DNA of 64,000 nucleotides from assembly GCF_029784155.1 (NCBI RefSeq), contig NC_073692.1:317681141-317745140 (forward strand). The letters run 5' to 3'. Numbering within the stretch: the stretch's first letter is position 1; each line of letters opens with the position of its first letter. Positions 43,425-54,637 of this stretch are shown here, one piece after another. The stretch is from Uranotaenia lowii (lineage: Eukaryota > Arthropoda > Insecta > Diptera > Culicidae). The notes below the pieces were generated by a model. It made no database searches. It had not been told where the DNA came from and saw only the letters and a list, made by a program, of their open reading frames with translations. A program made the translations under genes and the position numbers.

Positions 43425-43640
43425 TAGGACGTTGTTGCACTCCGCCCGCCGCCCCTGACTTGAAGAACAGACGCGTACGGAGCCCCTCTCTCAGTCTGCA
43501 TACGATCAAAGCATGCACCGGGTTGGGTACCCGATCCCCGCTGAGGTTGCTCGCACCTCAGCGAGCACCACGATGAGGCTGAGAATCGGAGTTGTAAGAC
43601 ACAGTTGAGTGTTAGGAGTCTCGAGTTACACATTGTCTAC

Positions 43641-45255
43641 AATTCGCCATCCTACCTCATTTATTATCAGCACTGATTTTCGTTCGCAAATATCCACTTG
43701 AGACAAGTTGTATTTCCTTAAAAAATATCATCCTAATATCCAAAACACAAAAGCTGTGAATAAGCGAATAATTGTCAACAATCGGCCCTTTCAAATATTT
43801 TATTAGCCCAATCTGCATTGTTTTCATCCATCTTCTTTTAAACAGCAAAAGAACGACTATCATCATGACAATCAAGATGAGTACTCTCACATCATTTCCT
43901 AATGAAGCAAGCAACAATTCCGACTGCTGGAAAGCTCATTCAAACTTTTCCAGTTTTTTTTTCACTCTGTTTTGGTACTCAACTTAAAACCACTGCAGAC
44001 TAACGACGATTTCCTTTGAAGGGCTGACGAGAGCTTTTGCTTGCAGCTCAGATTTTTATTCCCCCGGCAAGTGTGTAAATTTTTCAGGACTCTATTATTC
44101 CGGGAGACAGTTTGTATTTATTCTTGTGCTTTAATGGTTGGATTGTTTGCTTTTACTGTGCTGTCCCTTTTGTCTCGAACGGATGAATGAGCTCACTTGT
44201 TTGTCAGGCACTTCATTTTTAATTTCTCTGATTACATGCGCGTGATAGTTTCTTTCCTTTTAAGGGGAAGGATTTTTTTCAGGAAGGGCATCAACCTCTG
44301 TTAATTTTAGAAATTTTGAATAAAAACTCAAAAGACAATATTTTCAAAAATTTGCATATATTTATATGAATTTTTATATCTGAGAAATACTTTTTAAGTT
44401 ATCTCGTATCATGAAAGTAAGAGGCTTCGCTTGACGTCACCACAAAAATCAACAGTATTTTTTCTTCTGGAATTTTCAACCTTTTGGAAGATTTATTCCT
44501 AACTTCAACAGACATAACAAATTTGGAATGTTCATCCTTTTGGATGATTTATCCCTAACTTCAACAGACAAAGAAACTTTGTTCAAAACATCTGAGAACG
44601 TTTGATGTCTAGATACACATTTAAAGCCCTCATACCTAGACTAACGAATTCAAAAACCGAAAAGACACAAATCTTTTTAAGCTAGACTACATCAGTAACA
44701 ATACATTCGTATCTTTCAATGGCGACATATATTGACTTGCAAACTCAACAGCTGTGTTTCGAATACATAATTTACGAACCCTTTTTGAAATACGATTCTT
44801 GCTTTGTTTCACTTCCAGAACAGACAACAAACGACTTGGTTGAAATATACTTCAGACGGTTTGGTTTCGTATTGGGGGAAAGTTATCTCTGTACGTTATA
44901 AAAATAGTTAATTGATTGAAAACAAAATTAACAACATTTCAATTTTATTTAAAAAAAAACAAACCGAATTAAAAAACGAAAGACCTATGTATGAAGTTGT
45001 GTGAGAATTTTTGTCTGCTGACTTGCGTAAGTTAAAACAATTCCGATCCTTGTTCTAAATTTCTAAATGTTTTCTGATTTTATAATTTTCAATCGTTTTT
45101 GGTTTGGTTGTGAGAAGATTTCAAGATAACTCGAAAATGATTTCAATTATTTCTGCACATGTACCGTGGTTGATTAAAGGGAATCTTTCGATTACGTTGA
45201 TTTGGTAGAATTATTCAATCAAGTAGGCTTACCATACATTAAAGAGTAAAAACAA
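43641..45255. other. Spacer with a short tandem duplication
   Basis: No gene is called. At about 44478-44580 the segment TTTTGGA.GATTTATCCCTAAC plus TTCAACAGACA occurs twice in tandem. A 60-codon frame at 44719-44901 (MATYIDLQTQQLCFEYIIYE..) has an acceptable start context but no other support. Confidence 0.35.
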
Positions 45256-45257
45256 GA

Positions 45258-45697
45258 TTGAGTTTATTTGGGGTCGTTTTTGAATTTTTCAAATCCTGGG
45301 GTCTTAAAAGCTTCGTTTTGGTTCAAAACTTATCCATGATTTTTTGCAGAATTTTTAAGTAACGTTTACATGAGTAAATTTGAACTTTTAGGTTTGTAGG
45401 ATATGAAGTTATGGTTTTTGACAAAGTTGTTCAGCGGAAAAATTCCATCAGATAATTTATAAATTTTCACAAAAAAACATTAGCAGGCTCAATTCCGCAG
45501 AAGAAATATTCACGATTTTGATTTTTCAGAACAAAATATTCAATTTTACCATACAAACATAAAAATTCAAATTAACTCAAGTAAACGTTACTTGAAAATT
45601 CTGCAAAAAATCAAGGGTGAGTTTTGAACCAAAACGAAGATTTTTAGACTCCAGGGATTGAGAAATTAAAAATGATCCCAAATCGACTCAGTCTAGT
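45258..45697. mobile_element. Foldback MITE, about 440 bp
   Basis: Arms of about 150 bp are inverted copies. The left arm GATTGAGTTTATTTGGGGTC..CTTCGTTTTGGTTCAAAACT..AAGTAACGTTTACATGAGT is matched on the other strand from the right by GACTGAGTCGATTTGGGATC..CTTCGTTTTGGTTCAAAACT..AAGTAACGTTTACTTGAGT. The central loop is about 100 bp. No coding potential is seen. Confidence 0.75.
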
Positions 45698-45809
45698 GAA
45701 AATGGCATCCAAGCCGTTGGAGCCAAATTCGTTTTGCAAGTTGAAGATCTGCAGACTTGACAAGGCTTCCTATAACCTTGGATATGTTGGCTTCTTTTAT
45801 TGATATTGT

Positions 45810-46035
45810 TCGGTGATTTACGACGAAAAATAAAAATGCTGTTTATTTTACGTTTCGACTTAATAAACTTCAGCCATCCTCAGAGAAAAAAATTGTTTTG
45901 CGCGTGTTTCCTTTATCGAACGATGGCCGTAAAGGAAACACGCGACAAAGCAAGTTTTTTTTTTCTGAGAATGGCTGAAATTCAGTAAGCCGAAACGTTA
46001 AAAACAGCAGTTTTATATTTCCCCGTGAATCACCC
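45810..46035. mobile_element. Short palindromic MITE, about 225 bp
   Basis: Left arm: CGGTGATTTACG..TGCTGTTTATTTTACGTTTCGACTTA..TTCAGCCATCCTCAGA..GCGTGTTTCCTTTA. Right arm, read on the other strand: GGGTGATTCACG..TGCTGTTTTTAACGTTTCGGCTTA..TTCAGCCATTCTCAGA..GCGTGTTTCCTTTA. The two arms meet almost at the centre, so the element is nearly a perfect hairpin. It starts only about 110 bp from the foldback to its left. Confidence 0.75.
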
Positions 46036-47230
46036 AATAAAAGAAGACCACATGAAAGTGCGGTGATCAAAATCAAACAAATAACCTTGAATATCAAATC
46101 GAAACATTCTAAGAAATATGTGAACAACTTTTGCGTGAACTTTCCAAGGAATCTAACTCCTTCTACGACACACCTTTTACCACTTCTAAAATTCGCCCAA
46201 GACCCATGCAAGACACGCCCATAACTAACCACCCCGGCAAAACTTCTTGAGACAAGCTTTTCGATGCGGTTGAAATGTAAATCCCACTTTTAATCCTTTG
46301 TCGCTAAGAGATTTTCAGTTTTAACTTGACGCCAGCATTTAGAAGAAGGGGGATTGGATGGAGAGAAAACTTCTCATTTGATTGCTGCTAGATAAGTTTC
46401 CTGGAATTTGCTCCTGGCTTTAACCTCGGACCACGTGTTTGTCAAACAGCGACTGACTGATGAGGACGACGCTAAGTTTTCCCTGTGTAAGTTCATACAC
46501 CCAGACGCTTGAGGTGGCTCTGTGGCTCTTCCCAGTTGGAACTTTATCGCAACCCGCAAAAGTCACATCAACCTCTGAAATTGGTGCGTCGTCTATGAGG
46601 GAAAATGTTCAGCTGCGGAAGCCTACAGCAGCAGCAGCTAGTCAAAGCTAATGATAAAACTAATTTTACACCATGTAATCTGTCAGACAGCTTATCTCTG
46701 CAGCTTCAGCCTCTGATATGGATTTCAGGAGCCGGTTATTAGCGAAGTCTGGGGGCGTTCGGAGCAGGGAAAATTGGCTAGAAGTGTGACTCTTGAATTA
46801 AGTCAGCACCCGACGGCAAGAAGCAAACAGCACAAAGTTAACGTGGCTGGGGTGGTTTTCGATATTCCTTCCCGCACTTTTGAGGTCGTTAACGATGGCT
46901 GACCCGGTTCAAACGAATCGAAAGTTCTGGGAAAATTTTCCTCAGAAGCTGAACTCGATGATGGGGGCTTTTAATTAGTTGGGCTTGTGGCTGCACATGA
47001 AACTGAACATTTTTGAAGCTCACTTGTTTTCAAACTTCGTTTTATAATATATATTTTTTCAATATAAGGGAAACAAAATAACTCAGTTTCTGTGTCACAC
47101 TTGAAATCTCAAGTACCGTTAAATGGGGCATCATGCAACAGCAGAGTTAGATGCAACGTTTGTATACCACAACAATAATTCATTTAATATAATGTATGAA
47201 AGTAATCATAAAAACCCTTAACATCCCTCA
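46036..47230. other. Spacer with a GC-richer patch, no gene called
   Basis: 46380-46960 is less AT-rich than the surroundings (CAGCAGCAGCAGCTAGTC, GGAGCAGGGAAAATTGGC) and could be conserved non-coding or exonic sequence. I find no frame with start, stop or splice signals that I would defend. Confidence 0.3.
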
Positions 47231-47234
47231 TTTT

Positions 47235-48410
47235 GAAGGTGTGTGTGTGTGTGTAGAATGTTGCTCCTATTTTGAGTTTGGAATTCACTCTTCAGTTGTC
47301 TAAATTCCGTCCAAGGAAGAAGAGCAGCGTATCAAAATTTTGCTCGCACATCGCGAAAATCCGAGCTATTCGCACGCAAAGCTGGCAAAATCGCTAAAAT
47401 TTGCCAAATCAACCGTTACAAATGTAATTAAAGTGTTTGGGGAACGTTTGTCGACAGCCAGGAAGTTTGGATCGGGGGAAATCGAAAACCGGAAGCAGCT
47501 GAGACGAGAAAGAGAGTTGCCGGTAGTTTCAAGCGAAACCCTAACCTCTCTCTCCAAGATGCCGCAAATAAGCTGGGTGTATCGTCTACAACCGTGCATC
47601 GAGCCAAAAAAAAACGAGCCGGACTATCGACTTACAAGAAGGTAGTGAGTCCAAATCGCGATGATAAACAAAATACGACGGCCAAAGCGCGATCCCGGAG
47701 GCTGTACACGACGATGCTGACGAAGTTTGACTGCGTGGTAATGGACGACGAAACCTACGTCAAAGCCGACTACAAGCAGATTCCGGGACAGGAGTTTTAT
47801 ACGGCAAAAGGAAGGGGAAAGGTAGCAGATATTTTTTTAAGCACATGAAACTGTCAAAATTCGCGAAGAAATATCTGGTTTGGCAAGCCACAGGTACGGC
47901 TTGAAAAGCAGCATTTTCATAGCTTCCGGGACTGTCAACCAAGAAATTTACATGAAAGAGTGTAAACGTCTGCTGTCTTTCCTGAAGAAACACGGTTGTT
48001 TCGTACTGTTTTGGCCGGATTTAGCATTTTGCCATTACGGTAAAAAGGCCATGGAGTGGTACGCCGCCAACAACGTGCAGGTGGTTCCCAAGCCCAAGAA
48101 CCCTCCCAACACACCAGAGCTCCGCCCAATCGAGAAATACTGGGCTATTGTCAAGCAAAACCTAAAGAAGACCAAAAAAACTGCAAAGGACGAGCAGCAG
48201 TTCAAGTCAAACTGGCTTTCTGCGGCAAAGAAGGTGGACAAGGTGGCTGTACTAAATCTGATGGCAGGGGTTAAGCGTAAGGCCCGGCAATGCGGATTTG
48301 GAAAAGGGAAGCCCAACTGAATATTTTTCCAGAATTTTATACTTTTTAAACTTGAAAAGATAATTTAATTTGATTTTTCAAATAAACGATTTCACCGATT
48401 TGCCCGCGTC
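47235..48410 (+). mobile_element. ITmD37E-type DNA transposon, copy 3, ends lost
   Basis: Same family as copy 2 by sequence. It begins with the shared (GT)n-GTAGAATGTTGCTCC leader at about 47240 and runs to CAAATAAACGATTTCACCGA near 48395. The outer TIR (TAAAGGGTGA..TTTGGTCAA) is absent on both sides, so the element is truncated at its ends or the termini have decayed. Confidence 0.75.
47308..48320 (+). pseudogene. DD37E transposase, copy 3: start codon lost, frameshifts, catalytic triad codons kept
   Basis: At the position of copy 2's start the codon is ATT instead of ATG (ATTCCGTCCAAGGAAGAAGA). The HTH region (AHRENPSYSHAKLAKSLKFA) is followed by frame changes around 47500-47640 within the second HTH. 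It then reads LTKFDCVVMDDETYVKADYK (first Asp present), another shift near 47840-47910, FWPDLAFCHY (second Asp present, Ser changed to Phe) and ..TPELRPIEKYWAIVKQNLKK (Glu present at the +37 spacing), to ..KARQCGFGKGKPN and stop at 48320. It is the only copy here that keeps all three catalytic codons and the only one with the full C-terminus in frame, yet it has no usable start. Confidence 0.82.
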
Positions 48411-48569
48411 AACATCATTTTTGTTTCTTCTGTGGAACCAAGCCAACTGATGGGTTTCATGACAATTTATGAATTTTTCAAAGGAAATATTCCTCTGAAA
48501 AGCTTTGTCGAAGACCGTTACTTCGTATCTTTTAAGGCAAAAAAGTTATTAGCTGTTTATCAGTTTTTA

Positions 48570-50395
48570 TACGATTGAAAAACATTCGTCGTCGCCAATA
48601 TCAACGAACTAGGGATCCTTATTTGAAATTTATTTATTGTGACCTTCAAAAAGAGATCAAACGTCGTTTAAACTTTATTCGAAATGAAAATTTTGCAAAA
48701 GCAGTAGAAGACATAAAACCCTACTCAAAGCCATTTTGGAAATTAACTTAAATTCTGAAAAAGCCCCAGAAGCCAATTCCTACTTTGAAAGATGGGAATA
48801 AACTTCTTTTAACTAATGCGGAAAAAGCTAAAAAATTAGATCATTAATTTGAGTCTGCTCATGATTTTAATTTAAACGTTGTAAGTCCAATTGATGCTCA
48901 AATTTCCCTTGCATTTGATGATATTCTTTCTAAACAAAATGTATTTGAAAGTTCTTGTGAGACAAATATTGATGAACTTAAATTGATTTTCAAAAAATTT
49001 AAAAATATGAAAGCCCCAGGGGAAGATGGGATTTTTTATATTCTTTTTAAAAAGTTGCCTGAAAGCACTTTAAATTTTTTAGTTAAAATCTTTTAATAAA
49101 TGTTTTCACTTGGCTTATTTTCCAAATAAATGGAAAAATTTCAAAGTAACTCCAAGTTATCGACCAATTAGTTTGCTACCTTCTTTAAGTAAACTATTTG
49201 AGAGAGTTATTTTGAATAGAATGATGATCCACATTAATCAGAATTCTATTTTTCCTGATGAACAATTTGGTTTTCGTCATGGACATTCTACTACACATCA
49301 ACTTTTGAGTGTAACTAATATGATTAACGCTAACAAATCTGAAGGTTGTTCAACTGTTGTTGCTCTTCTTGATATTGAAAAAGCTTTTGACAGTGTTTGG
49401 CACAAAGGTTTAGTAGCTAAATTAGCTCGGTTTGATTTTCCCGTATTTCTCACCAAAATTATACAAAATTATTTGACTAGCCGAACCTTACAAGTAAGCT
49501 ATCAAAATTCATGCTCTGAAAGGACACCCATTAAAGCTAGTATCCCTCAGGGTAGTATACTTGGGCCAATGTTATACAATATTTTTACTTCTGATCTTCC
49601 TCATGTTTCAGAAGGAAAAGGTAGAAGATTATTTGCTGATGATACTTTGCTTTCAGCCAAAGGTCGAAATTTACGGGTGGTACGCAGTAGATTGCAACAA
49701 AACTTATATTCCTTTTTGAATTACTTGAAAATGTGGAAAATTTCTCCTAACGCTTCCAAAACTCAACTTATTTTATTTCCCCATAAGCCAAGAGCTCAAT
49801 TTTTAAAACCTAATGAAAATCATTCCATAACTTTTAATGGGGTTTCATTAGAATGGTCTGATCACGTGAAGTACTAGGGACTTACACTTGATCGGAATCT
49901 TACTTTTATGAAATCACATTGAAGATATTCAATCTAAATGTAATAAATATACTAAATCTCTTTATTCTCTCATCAACAGGAAATCTCGCCTATATCTGAG
50001 GAATAAGTTACTAATCTACAAACAGGTGTTCCGACCAGCGATAGTGTATGCAGTTCCGATTTGGTCTAGCTGCTGCGCGACGAGGAAGAAAGCCATCCAG
50101 AGGATTCAGAACAAGGTTCTGAAAATGATTTTGCGGCTTCCACCTTGGCACAGCACCGAAGATCTTCATCGGATTGCGGGCATTGAATCTATCGAAGAGA
50201 TGGCCAACAACATCATCTCCAACTTCAGAGGCAAATCGATGCAGTCTTCCATCGCAGAGATTCGTTCTCTTTATAATTATTTTAATTTTAGGATAGCTTT
50301 AGTTTTTAGTTTAAAATATTTTTTTTTTCACTACAGGATGTTCTCCGTTATAAAAATGCTTGATTGTGCTCAGCAAATTTAAGTCGAATAAATAA
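48570..50395 (+). mobile_element. Jockey-like (Juan-type) non-LTR retrotransposon, 5'-truncated and decayed
   Basis: Only the ORF2 reverse transcriptase half and the 3' end are present. From about 48575 decayed coding is readable (NIRRRQYQRTRDP, LKDGNKLLLTNAEKAKKLDH, FKKFKNMKAPGEDGI). It passes through several stops into the clean RT frame at 49110 and ends with an AATAAATAAATTTTAG tail near 50395. The C-terminal text (IQRIQNKVLKMILRLPPWHS, IESIEEMANNIISNF) is typical of mosquito Juan-like Jockey elements. Confidence 0.78.
49110..50270 (+). pseudogene. Jockey-like reverse transcriptase fragment
   Basis: The main open part (49110-49877) has SYRPISLLPSLSKLFERVIL, FGFRHGHSTTHQLL, DIEKAFDSVWHKGL, IPQGSILGPMLYNIFTSDLP and catalytic LFADDT. 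Between KNFKVTP and SYRPISLL the usual IPKPGK-type stretch is missing, indicating a small in-frame deletion. A stop follows ..EWSDHVKY where LG is expected. Further shifts occur near 49910, and the C-terminus is read at 50026-50270 in another frame. Earlier stops at about 48750, 48844 and 49096 show that the element is dead. Confidence 0.8.
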
Positions 50396-51049
50396 ATTTT
50401 AGTGATTATTAAACTATAGGGCTCTGAAAGTTCATTATTGAACTGAACACCTAATTTAATGTATTAATGTTATATAAATGTAATGATGAATTGGTAGATA
50501 TATTTAAAAAACCCGATTTAATACACTTTACAGTGGATTGTAGCCTTTCTTACAGCCTGTAAAATATATTTGGGTACATATAAAACAAAATGAACTATGA
50601 ATTATGATTAATGAATTTCATACGCAATAAATCCAAAATGAATTTAGGAAATAAAGATTCAAAGTTTTTATTAGGATAAAAGTATTTTTATATAATCATA
50701 ATTTTCATATAAATTAACCTTTTTGAATGACTAGATTCTGGAACATCATGTATGATTTCGTTTCTATGACATTATAATCTAACTCAATTTACTCCTTTTG
50801 GAGTTACAGCATATGATATCTTCAAAATGGAAGGGGTATAAAAATTAAGAATACAATTTGAAAAAAGATGCCTGACCATGTATTTCACATAATTCAACCT
50901 CTCAAGTATATGAAACAAATACATAGATAAAATTATTGGATAAAATTTCAAATGCTAGAGTAAAAAACGATACCAAAATGTATAAAATCGGTACAATAAA
51001 TTTTGAAAATTAAAAATATTGAAAATTTTGAAAGCGCAGTATTTTTAAT
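50396..51049. other. Spacer, no feature seen
   Basis: AT-rich DNA. A line near 50865-50935 (GATGCCTGACCATGTATTTC..) weakly resembles the tail repeat of the cassettes at 54.3 and 56.8 kb. Confidence 0.35.
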
Positions 51050-52090
51050 TTTGTTATTTTGAGATTTTTATTCTGTTTTGTTGATTTTGTCTATTTCGTT
51101 AATTTTGTTAATTTGGTCATTTTTTAAATTTTGTCATCAATGTCAATTTTATCAATTTTCATGATTTTGTCAGCATTGTTAGTTCAGTAAATTTTGTCAA
51201 TTTAACCAATTTTCTAGATTTTGTTTATTTGTCGATTTTAACAATTTTCATTTTCAAAATTGAAAATTCTGTCAATTTTGTCAAATTTGTCAATTTGGTC
51301 AGTTTTGTTAATTTTGTCAATTTTGTCAGTTTTATCAAATTAGTCAATTTTGTCAATCTTGTCAATGTTGTCAATTTTGACAGCTTTGCCAATTTTGTCA
51401 ATTAAGTGCATTTCGTCGAATTTGTCATTGTCAATTTGGCCAATTTTTTCAATTTCCTTCGATTCTGTCAAGTTTGTCAATTTGTCAATATTGTAAATTT
51501 GGTCAAAATTTAGTCAATTGGGACAATTTTGTAAATTTCGCCAGTCAATTTTGTCAATCTTTTCAATTTTGTCAATTTTGTGAATTTTGACAATTTGGTC
51601 AATTTGATCAATTTTGTCACTTTTGTCGATTTTTGTCAGTTTTATCAATCTTGTCAATTTTGTCAATTCAGTGAATTTTGTCGATTTTGTCATAGTCAAT
51701 TTTGTCAATTCTGCCAATTTTCTCGATTTTGTCAATTTTAAAAATATTATCAATTTTTATGATTTTTTCAGCTATGTGAATTTTGTCAAATCAATGAATT
51801 AAGCCAAGTTTTTCAATTTTGTTAAATTTGTCAGTTTTATCAATTTTGTCAATTTTGTCAATTCAGTGAATTTTGTCCATTTTGTCATCGTCAATTTTCT
51901 CGATTTTGTCAATTTTATAAATTTTATAAATTTTATCAATTTTATGATTTTTTCAACTAAGTTAATTTTGTCAAATCAATGAATTATGTCAAGTTTGTCA
52001 ATTTCGTCAATTTAGTGAAATTGGTCTATTTAGTCAATTTTTTTTTTAATTTTGTCGATTTTGTCATTTTTGTATTTGGTCAACCTGGCG
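51050..52090. repeat. Nonamer tandem array (TTTTGTCAA)n
   Basis: About 1 kb of the 9-bp unit TTTTGTCAA (AATTTTGTC), moderately diverged. Because 9 is a multiple of 3, every frame gives a 3-residue peptide repeat (NFV / LTK on the other strand). These frames are not genes. A smaller relative lies at 59370-59600. Confidence 0.88.
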
Positions 52091-52529
52091 AAAATGGTTA
52101 ATTCGGAGTTCTTTCCTGTTTCTTCAACTTTGTCAAAAATGATTATAAGCTTTTTAGCATTATATGCATGTTCCAAAAAAAATCCCAAATGCTTCAAACT
52201 CTACTATGGAGGGCTTGGTGGCGCTACTGTTTGGTTGTCATCTTCCATTGGCTTCAGCAAGGGAAAGTTCAGATTGACCTCCAAGCCGTCATCGTTTTTC
52301 TCTAGACACCAACCCCAACAACAACAACGCAACGTTAGATCTGAAGAGAGGAAGAGAAAAGGGAACAAAAAAACAAGCCCGAGAGCTTAAAGCTCGAGAG
52401 GATTCAGTAGCATTTGTCTTATTGGATTTAATTTGCTTCCACGGGCGAAATACTCTCCTGTCGTTGCTGCTTAAGAAAAAGCTTCGTAAGCACGAACGGC
52501 ATGTGAGAAGATGAGAGGATGTGCATACA

Positions 52530-54292
52530 TCGTCCGCGTCCCGTGTTGTTTTCCCCTTCTCAGAGCAATCTGTGCCTGAATATAATGTTGGTCGAAGTTA
52601 CTATCGCTTCCGTACCATGCAGTGTGGGCATGACGTACTCACCAACGACTTCATTAATTTCGGGGTCGTACCCCTTGGTTAAATCCATTTTTATGTTTCA
52701 TAGTTCGTTTCCGAAATTTTTGAAATGGTTCGGTTTCAAACTGAACCATTAAAATGAATAAAAAATACAACCATAGGCCGGGAAAATTTGAACTGTCTTC
52801 TTCCTCCCATACGGTTTCTGTCACGATGACATCAAACCTGAGTGGGAGTGAAGCCTGTCTGTTCTCCCTTCCACACATCGACAGGTCCATACTTTTAGAT
52901 AGCAAGCGCGTATCTATGACGTCACGTATAATTTGACGTCATATATACGATAATCTTGATTTTAGTGATTGCTGGTTGTGGCTAGCCAGCCATATTGACA
53001 CGTTTTTTGGAGTGATGATTTGATGATAATTACTATGAAAATTTATTTTTCAAACTATTTTGTTTTTTTTTCTTTCTTTTATACATTCAAGAGGGAAAAA
53101 AATCAAATTTTTTAAGACGAAAATCATTTTTATTGTAAAGCTTAGTTCTTTTAGAAATGGGACAGTTACGAATGCCTGTATCTCAAAAACCATTCGTTTG
53201 AACGAAATACTTTCTATGAAGAAAAAGAAGGTAATGTTATTATCTTTCATGAAAAAAATTGAAAAAAAATATTTACGATTTTTTGTTTAAGAAATTCCTA
53301 CTTTATTCTTGGTATCTCCCATTGGCCGGCGCACACTTTTTTCAGTCATGGTATTGATCAGTTTCTCCAACTTATACTTCGTAAAATCTATAATTTAGGT
53401 GGCTTCACCCTAGATCTTCAATTTCTGATAGTTTTTGGTCCAATACTTCTCTGGAAAGTGGAAACTGGAAGCATTTTAGTGGATACAGTTGTTTCGAAAT
53501 TAACAAATTTGATTATTTTTGACCACATTTTTGAACGTTTTTTTTTCGGTACCGGTTTTACAGCTTAAGAGCTTTGGAACTATCAAAAAATGGTTGTTAG
53601 AGGTTGGATTTAAATGAGTCATCACTAGGCAACACTTTCAGCTTATCGGAGAAAATGGTTTTGGACATTTCAGCGGTCTACCCTTGGTTTTTCGTTTATT
53701 GAAAATTAAAAATGCTGGTATGAGACTTGACTTCCTTGATGATCCTTAACCGTTGTTGCCGATCATGTGCTTCACTTCAATGCTTGATTTGAACTTTGCG
53801 GACATTATTAACAGTGTTTGCATACTTATCCACCACAAAAACTCAGTAATTCATTGAATAATCAACGGTTTTGTCAGCTATCAATTTGATAATGACGAAT
53901 TTTAAAGGAAACTGTGCAAAATTATTTTTTTCCTTTTCTCTTGCATCGTACATATCTCAAAAACGCATAAATTTTAAATTTTGAAAAAAATAGGTCGAAT
54001 AGTACTTTTTACAGGCAACAAAATGCTGTCAAAATTTTTAATATCCAATAACTAGTTAACGAGCTATTAGTAAATGAAAGTGTCCCATTTCTAAAAGAAC
54101 TAAGCTTTACTTCCCAGTTTCGCAAAAACGTGTGGACAATGTTTACAAAAAATCACACCAGCACACACAAATACACTGACATCGTCTGAACTCGTCGAGC
54201 TGATTCGATAGGTACCTATAAAGGTATATCTAAGACCCAAAATTAAGGATCTCCCAAATCGACCGATAACTATACCTTTCTGTAAGAAAGGC
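52530..54292. repeat. Dispersed cassette, copy A (interrupted by a 970-bp transposon)
   Basis: The left part 52530-53137 and right part 54108-54292 together equal copies B and C. Landmarks in order are: CGTACCATGCAGTGTGGGCA, GGGGTCGTACCCCTTGG, CTGTCACGATGACATC, ACCTGAGTGGGAGTGAAGCC, the pair of TGACGTCA palindromes (52917-52924 and 52934-52941), ACTATTTTG plus poly-T, CTTCCCAGTTTCGCAAAAAC, CATCGTCTGAACTCGTCGAG, TAGGTACCTATAAAGG and a terminal hairpin CCTTTCTGTAAGAAAGG (54275-54291) followed by CAAAAA. The nature of the repeat is not recognised. Hairpin plus A-rich tail would suit the 3' end of a retroposon. Confidence 0.75.
53138..54107 (-). mobile_element. Mariner-like (IS630-Tc1-mariner) element, 970 bp, inside cassette A
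   Basis: The inverted termini AAGCTTAGTTCTTTTAGAAA (then TGGGACA) are flanked by TA at 53136-53137 and 54108-54109. Cassettes B and C have the uninterrupted site ATTGTACTTCCCAG, so TA is a genuine target duplication. Minus-strand decayed coding at about 53440-53290 reads PEKYWTKNYQKLKI (stop) GEAT (stop) IIDFTKYKLEKLINTMTEKS, then VRRPMGDTKNKVGIS. This aligns with the C-terminal end of DD37E/mariner transposases (RPIEKYW ... KSVRRLMG). The N-terminal half is unrecognisable. Confidence 0.85.
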
Positions 54293-54295
54293 AAA

Positions 54296-54580
54296 AAGGT
54301 CCCCAACCATATGTTTCAAATAATTCAACGATTGCTCTTGGTAACCTATGGAGTGCAGACAGCGAGAATAGAGTATCAATGATTCTAACATAGAGTCCAA
54401 TGATCAGTAATATAAATTTTCAAAATCAATTAAAGATTACAATACAAAAAAAAGGTCTCCAACCATGTGTTTCAAATAAATCAACTTTTGCTCTGGGAAA
54501 AAACGTTGGAGTGAAGACAGCGAGAATATAGTATCAATGAGTCTAACATAGAGTCAAATGATCTGTAAAATATATTATAA
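54296..54580. repeat. Cassette tail repeat, two tandem copies
   Basis: AAGGTCCCCAACCATATGTTTC..GAGTGCAGACAGCGAGAATA..AACATAGAGTCCAATGATC is followed by a second copy starting near 54453 (AAGGTCTCCAACCATGTGTT..). Cassette B has one copy at 56762-56945 and cassette C has none, so this tail varies in number. Confidence 0.7.
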
Positions 54581-54637
54581 AATTTGTATATATGTTCATT
54601 TCCGGAATTTTCAGTGCACTTCTGTGTTATCTAAAAA

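Larger units (their letters stand above)
38700..43640 (-). mobile_element. RTE-like non-LTR retrotransposon, decayed and split by a foldback insertion
   Basis: Read on the minus strand the parts occur in the expected order. A 5' region lies at 43640-43240. The endonuclease N-terminal half lies at 43213-42902 (SNELKSRKFDIVALQEVYRK, RDGWWPINSRMCRLRIKGRF, ISIINVHSPH). A 2.58-kb foldback insertion follows at 40129-42711. The endonuclease C-terminal half lies at about 40085-39830 (DDKDEFYAQLEREYDRCPKH, GDFNAQ, RSTFFQHRLRHKYTWRSPFQ, IDHVLI). Then comes a decayed linker and the reverse transcriptase at 39420-38722. These motifs are those of RTE-type elements often annotated in insects as craniofacial-development-protein-2-like. 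About 250 bp at the junctions with the foldback do not look like endonuclease, so a further insertion or rearrangement is likely. Confidence 0.75.

Noticed and set aside
44719..44901. 60-codon frame MATYIDLQTQQLCFEYIIYE
   Set aside because: Acceptable start context but chance length in AT-rich DNA. No domain, neighbour or codon signal.
51514..51802. Frames with KLTKLTKL or NFVNFVDFV periodicity
   Set aside because: Direct translations of the 9-bp TTTTGTCAA repeat.
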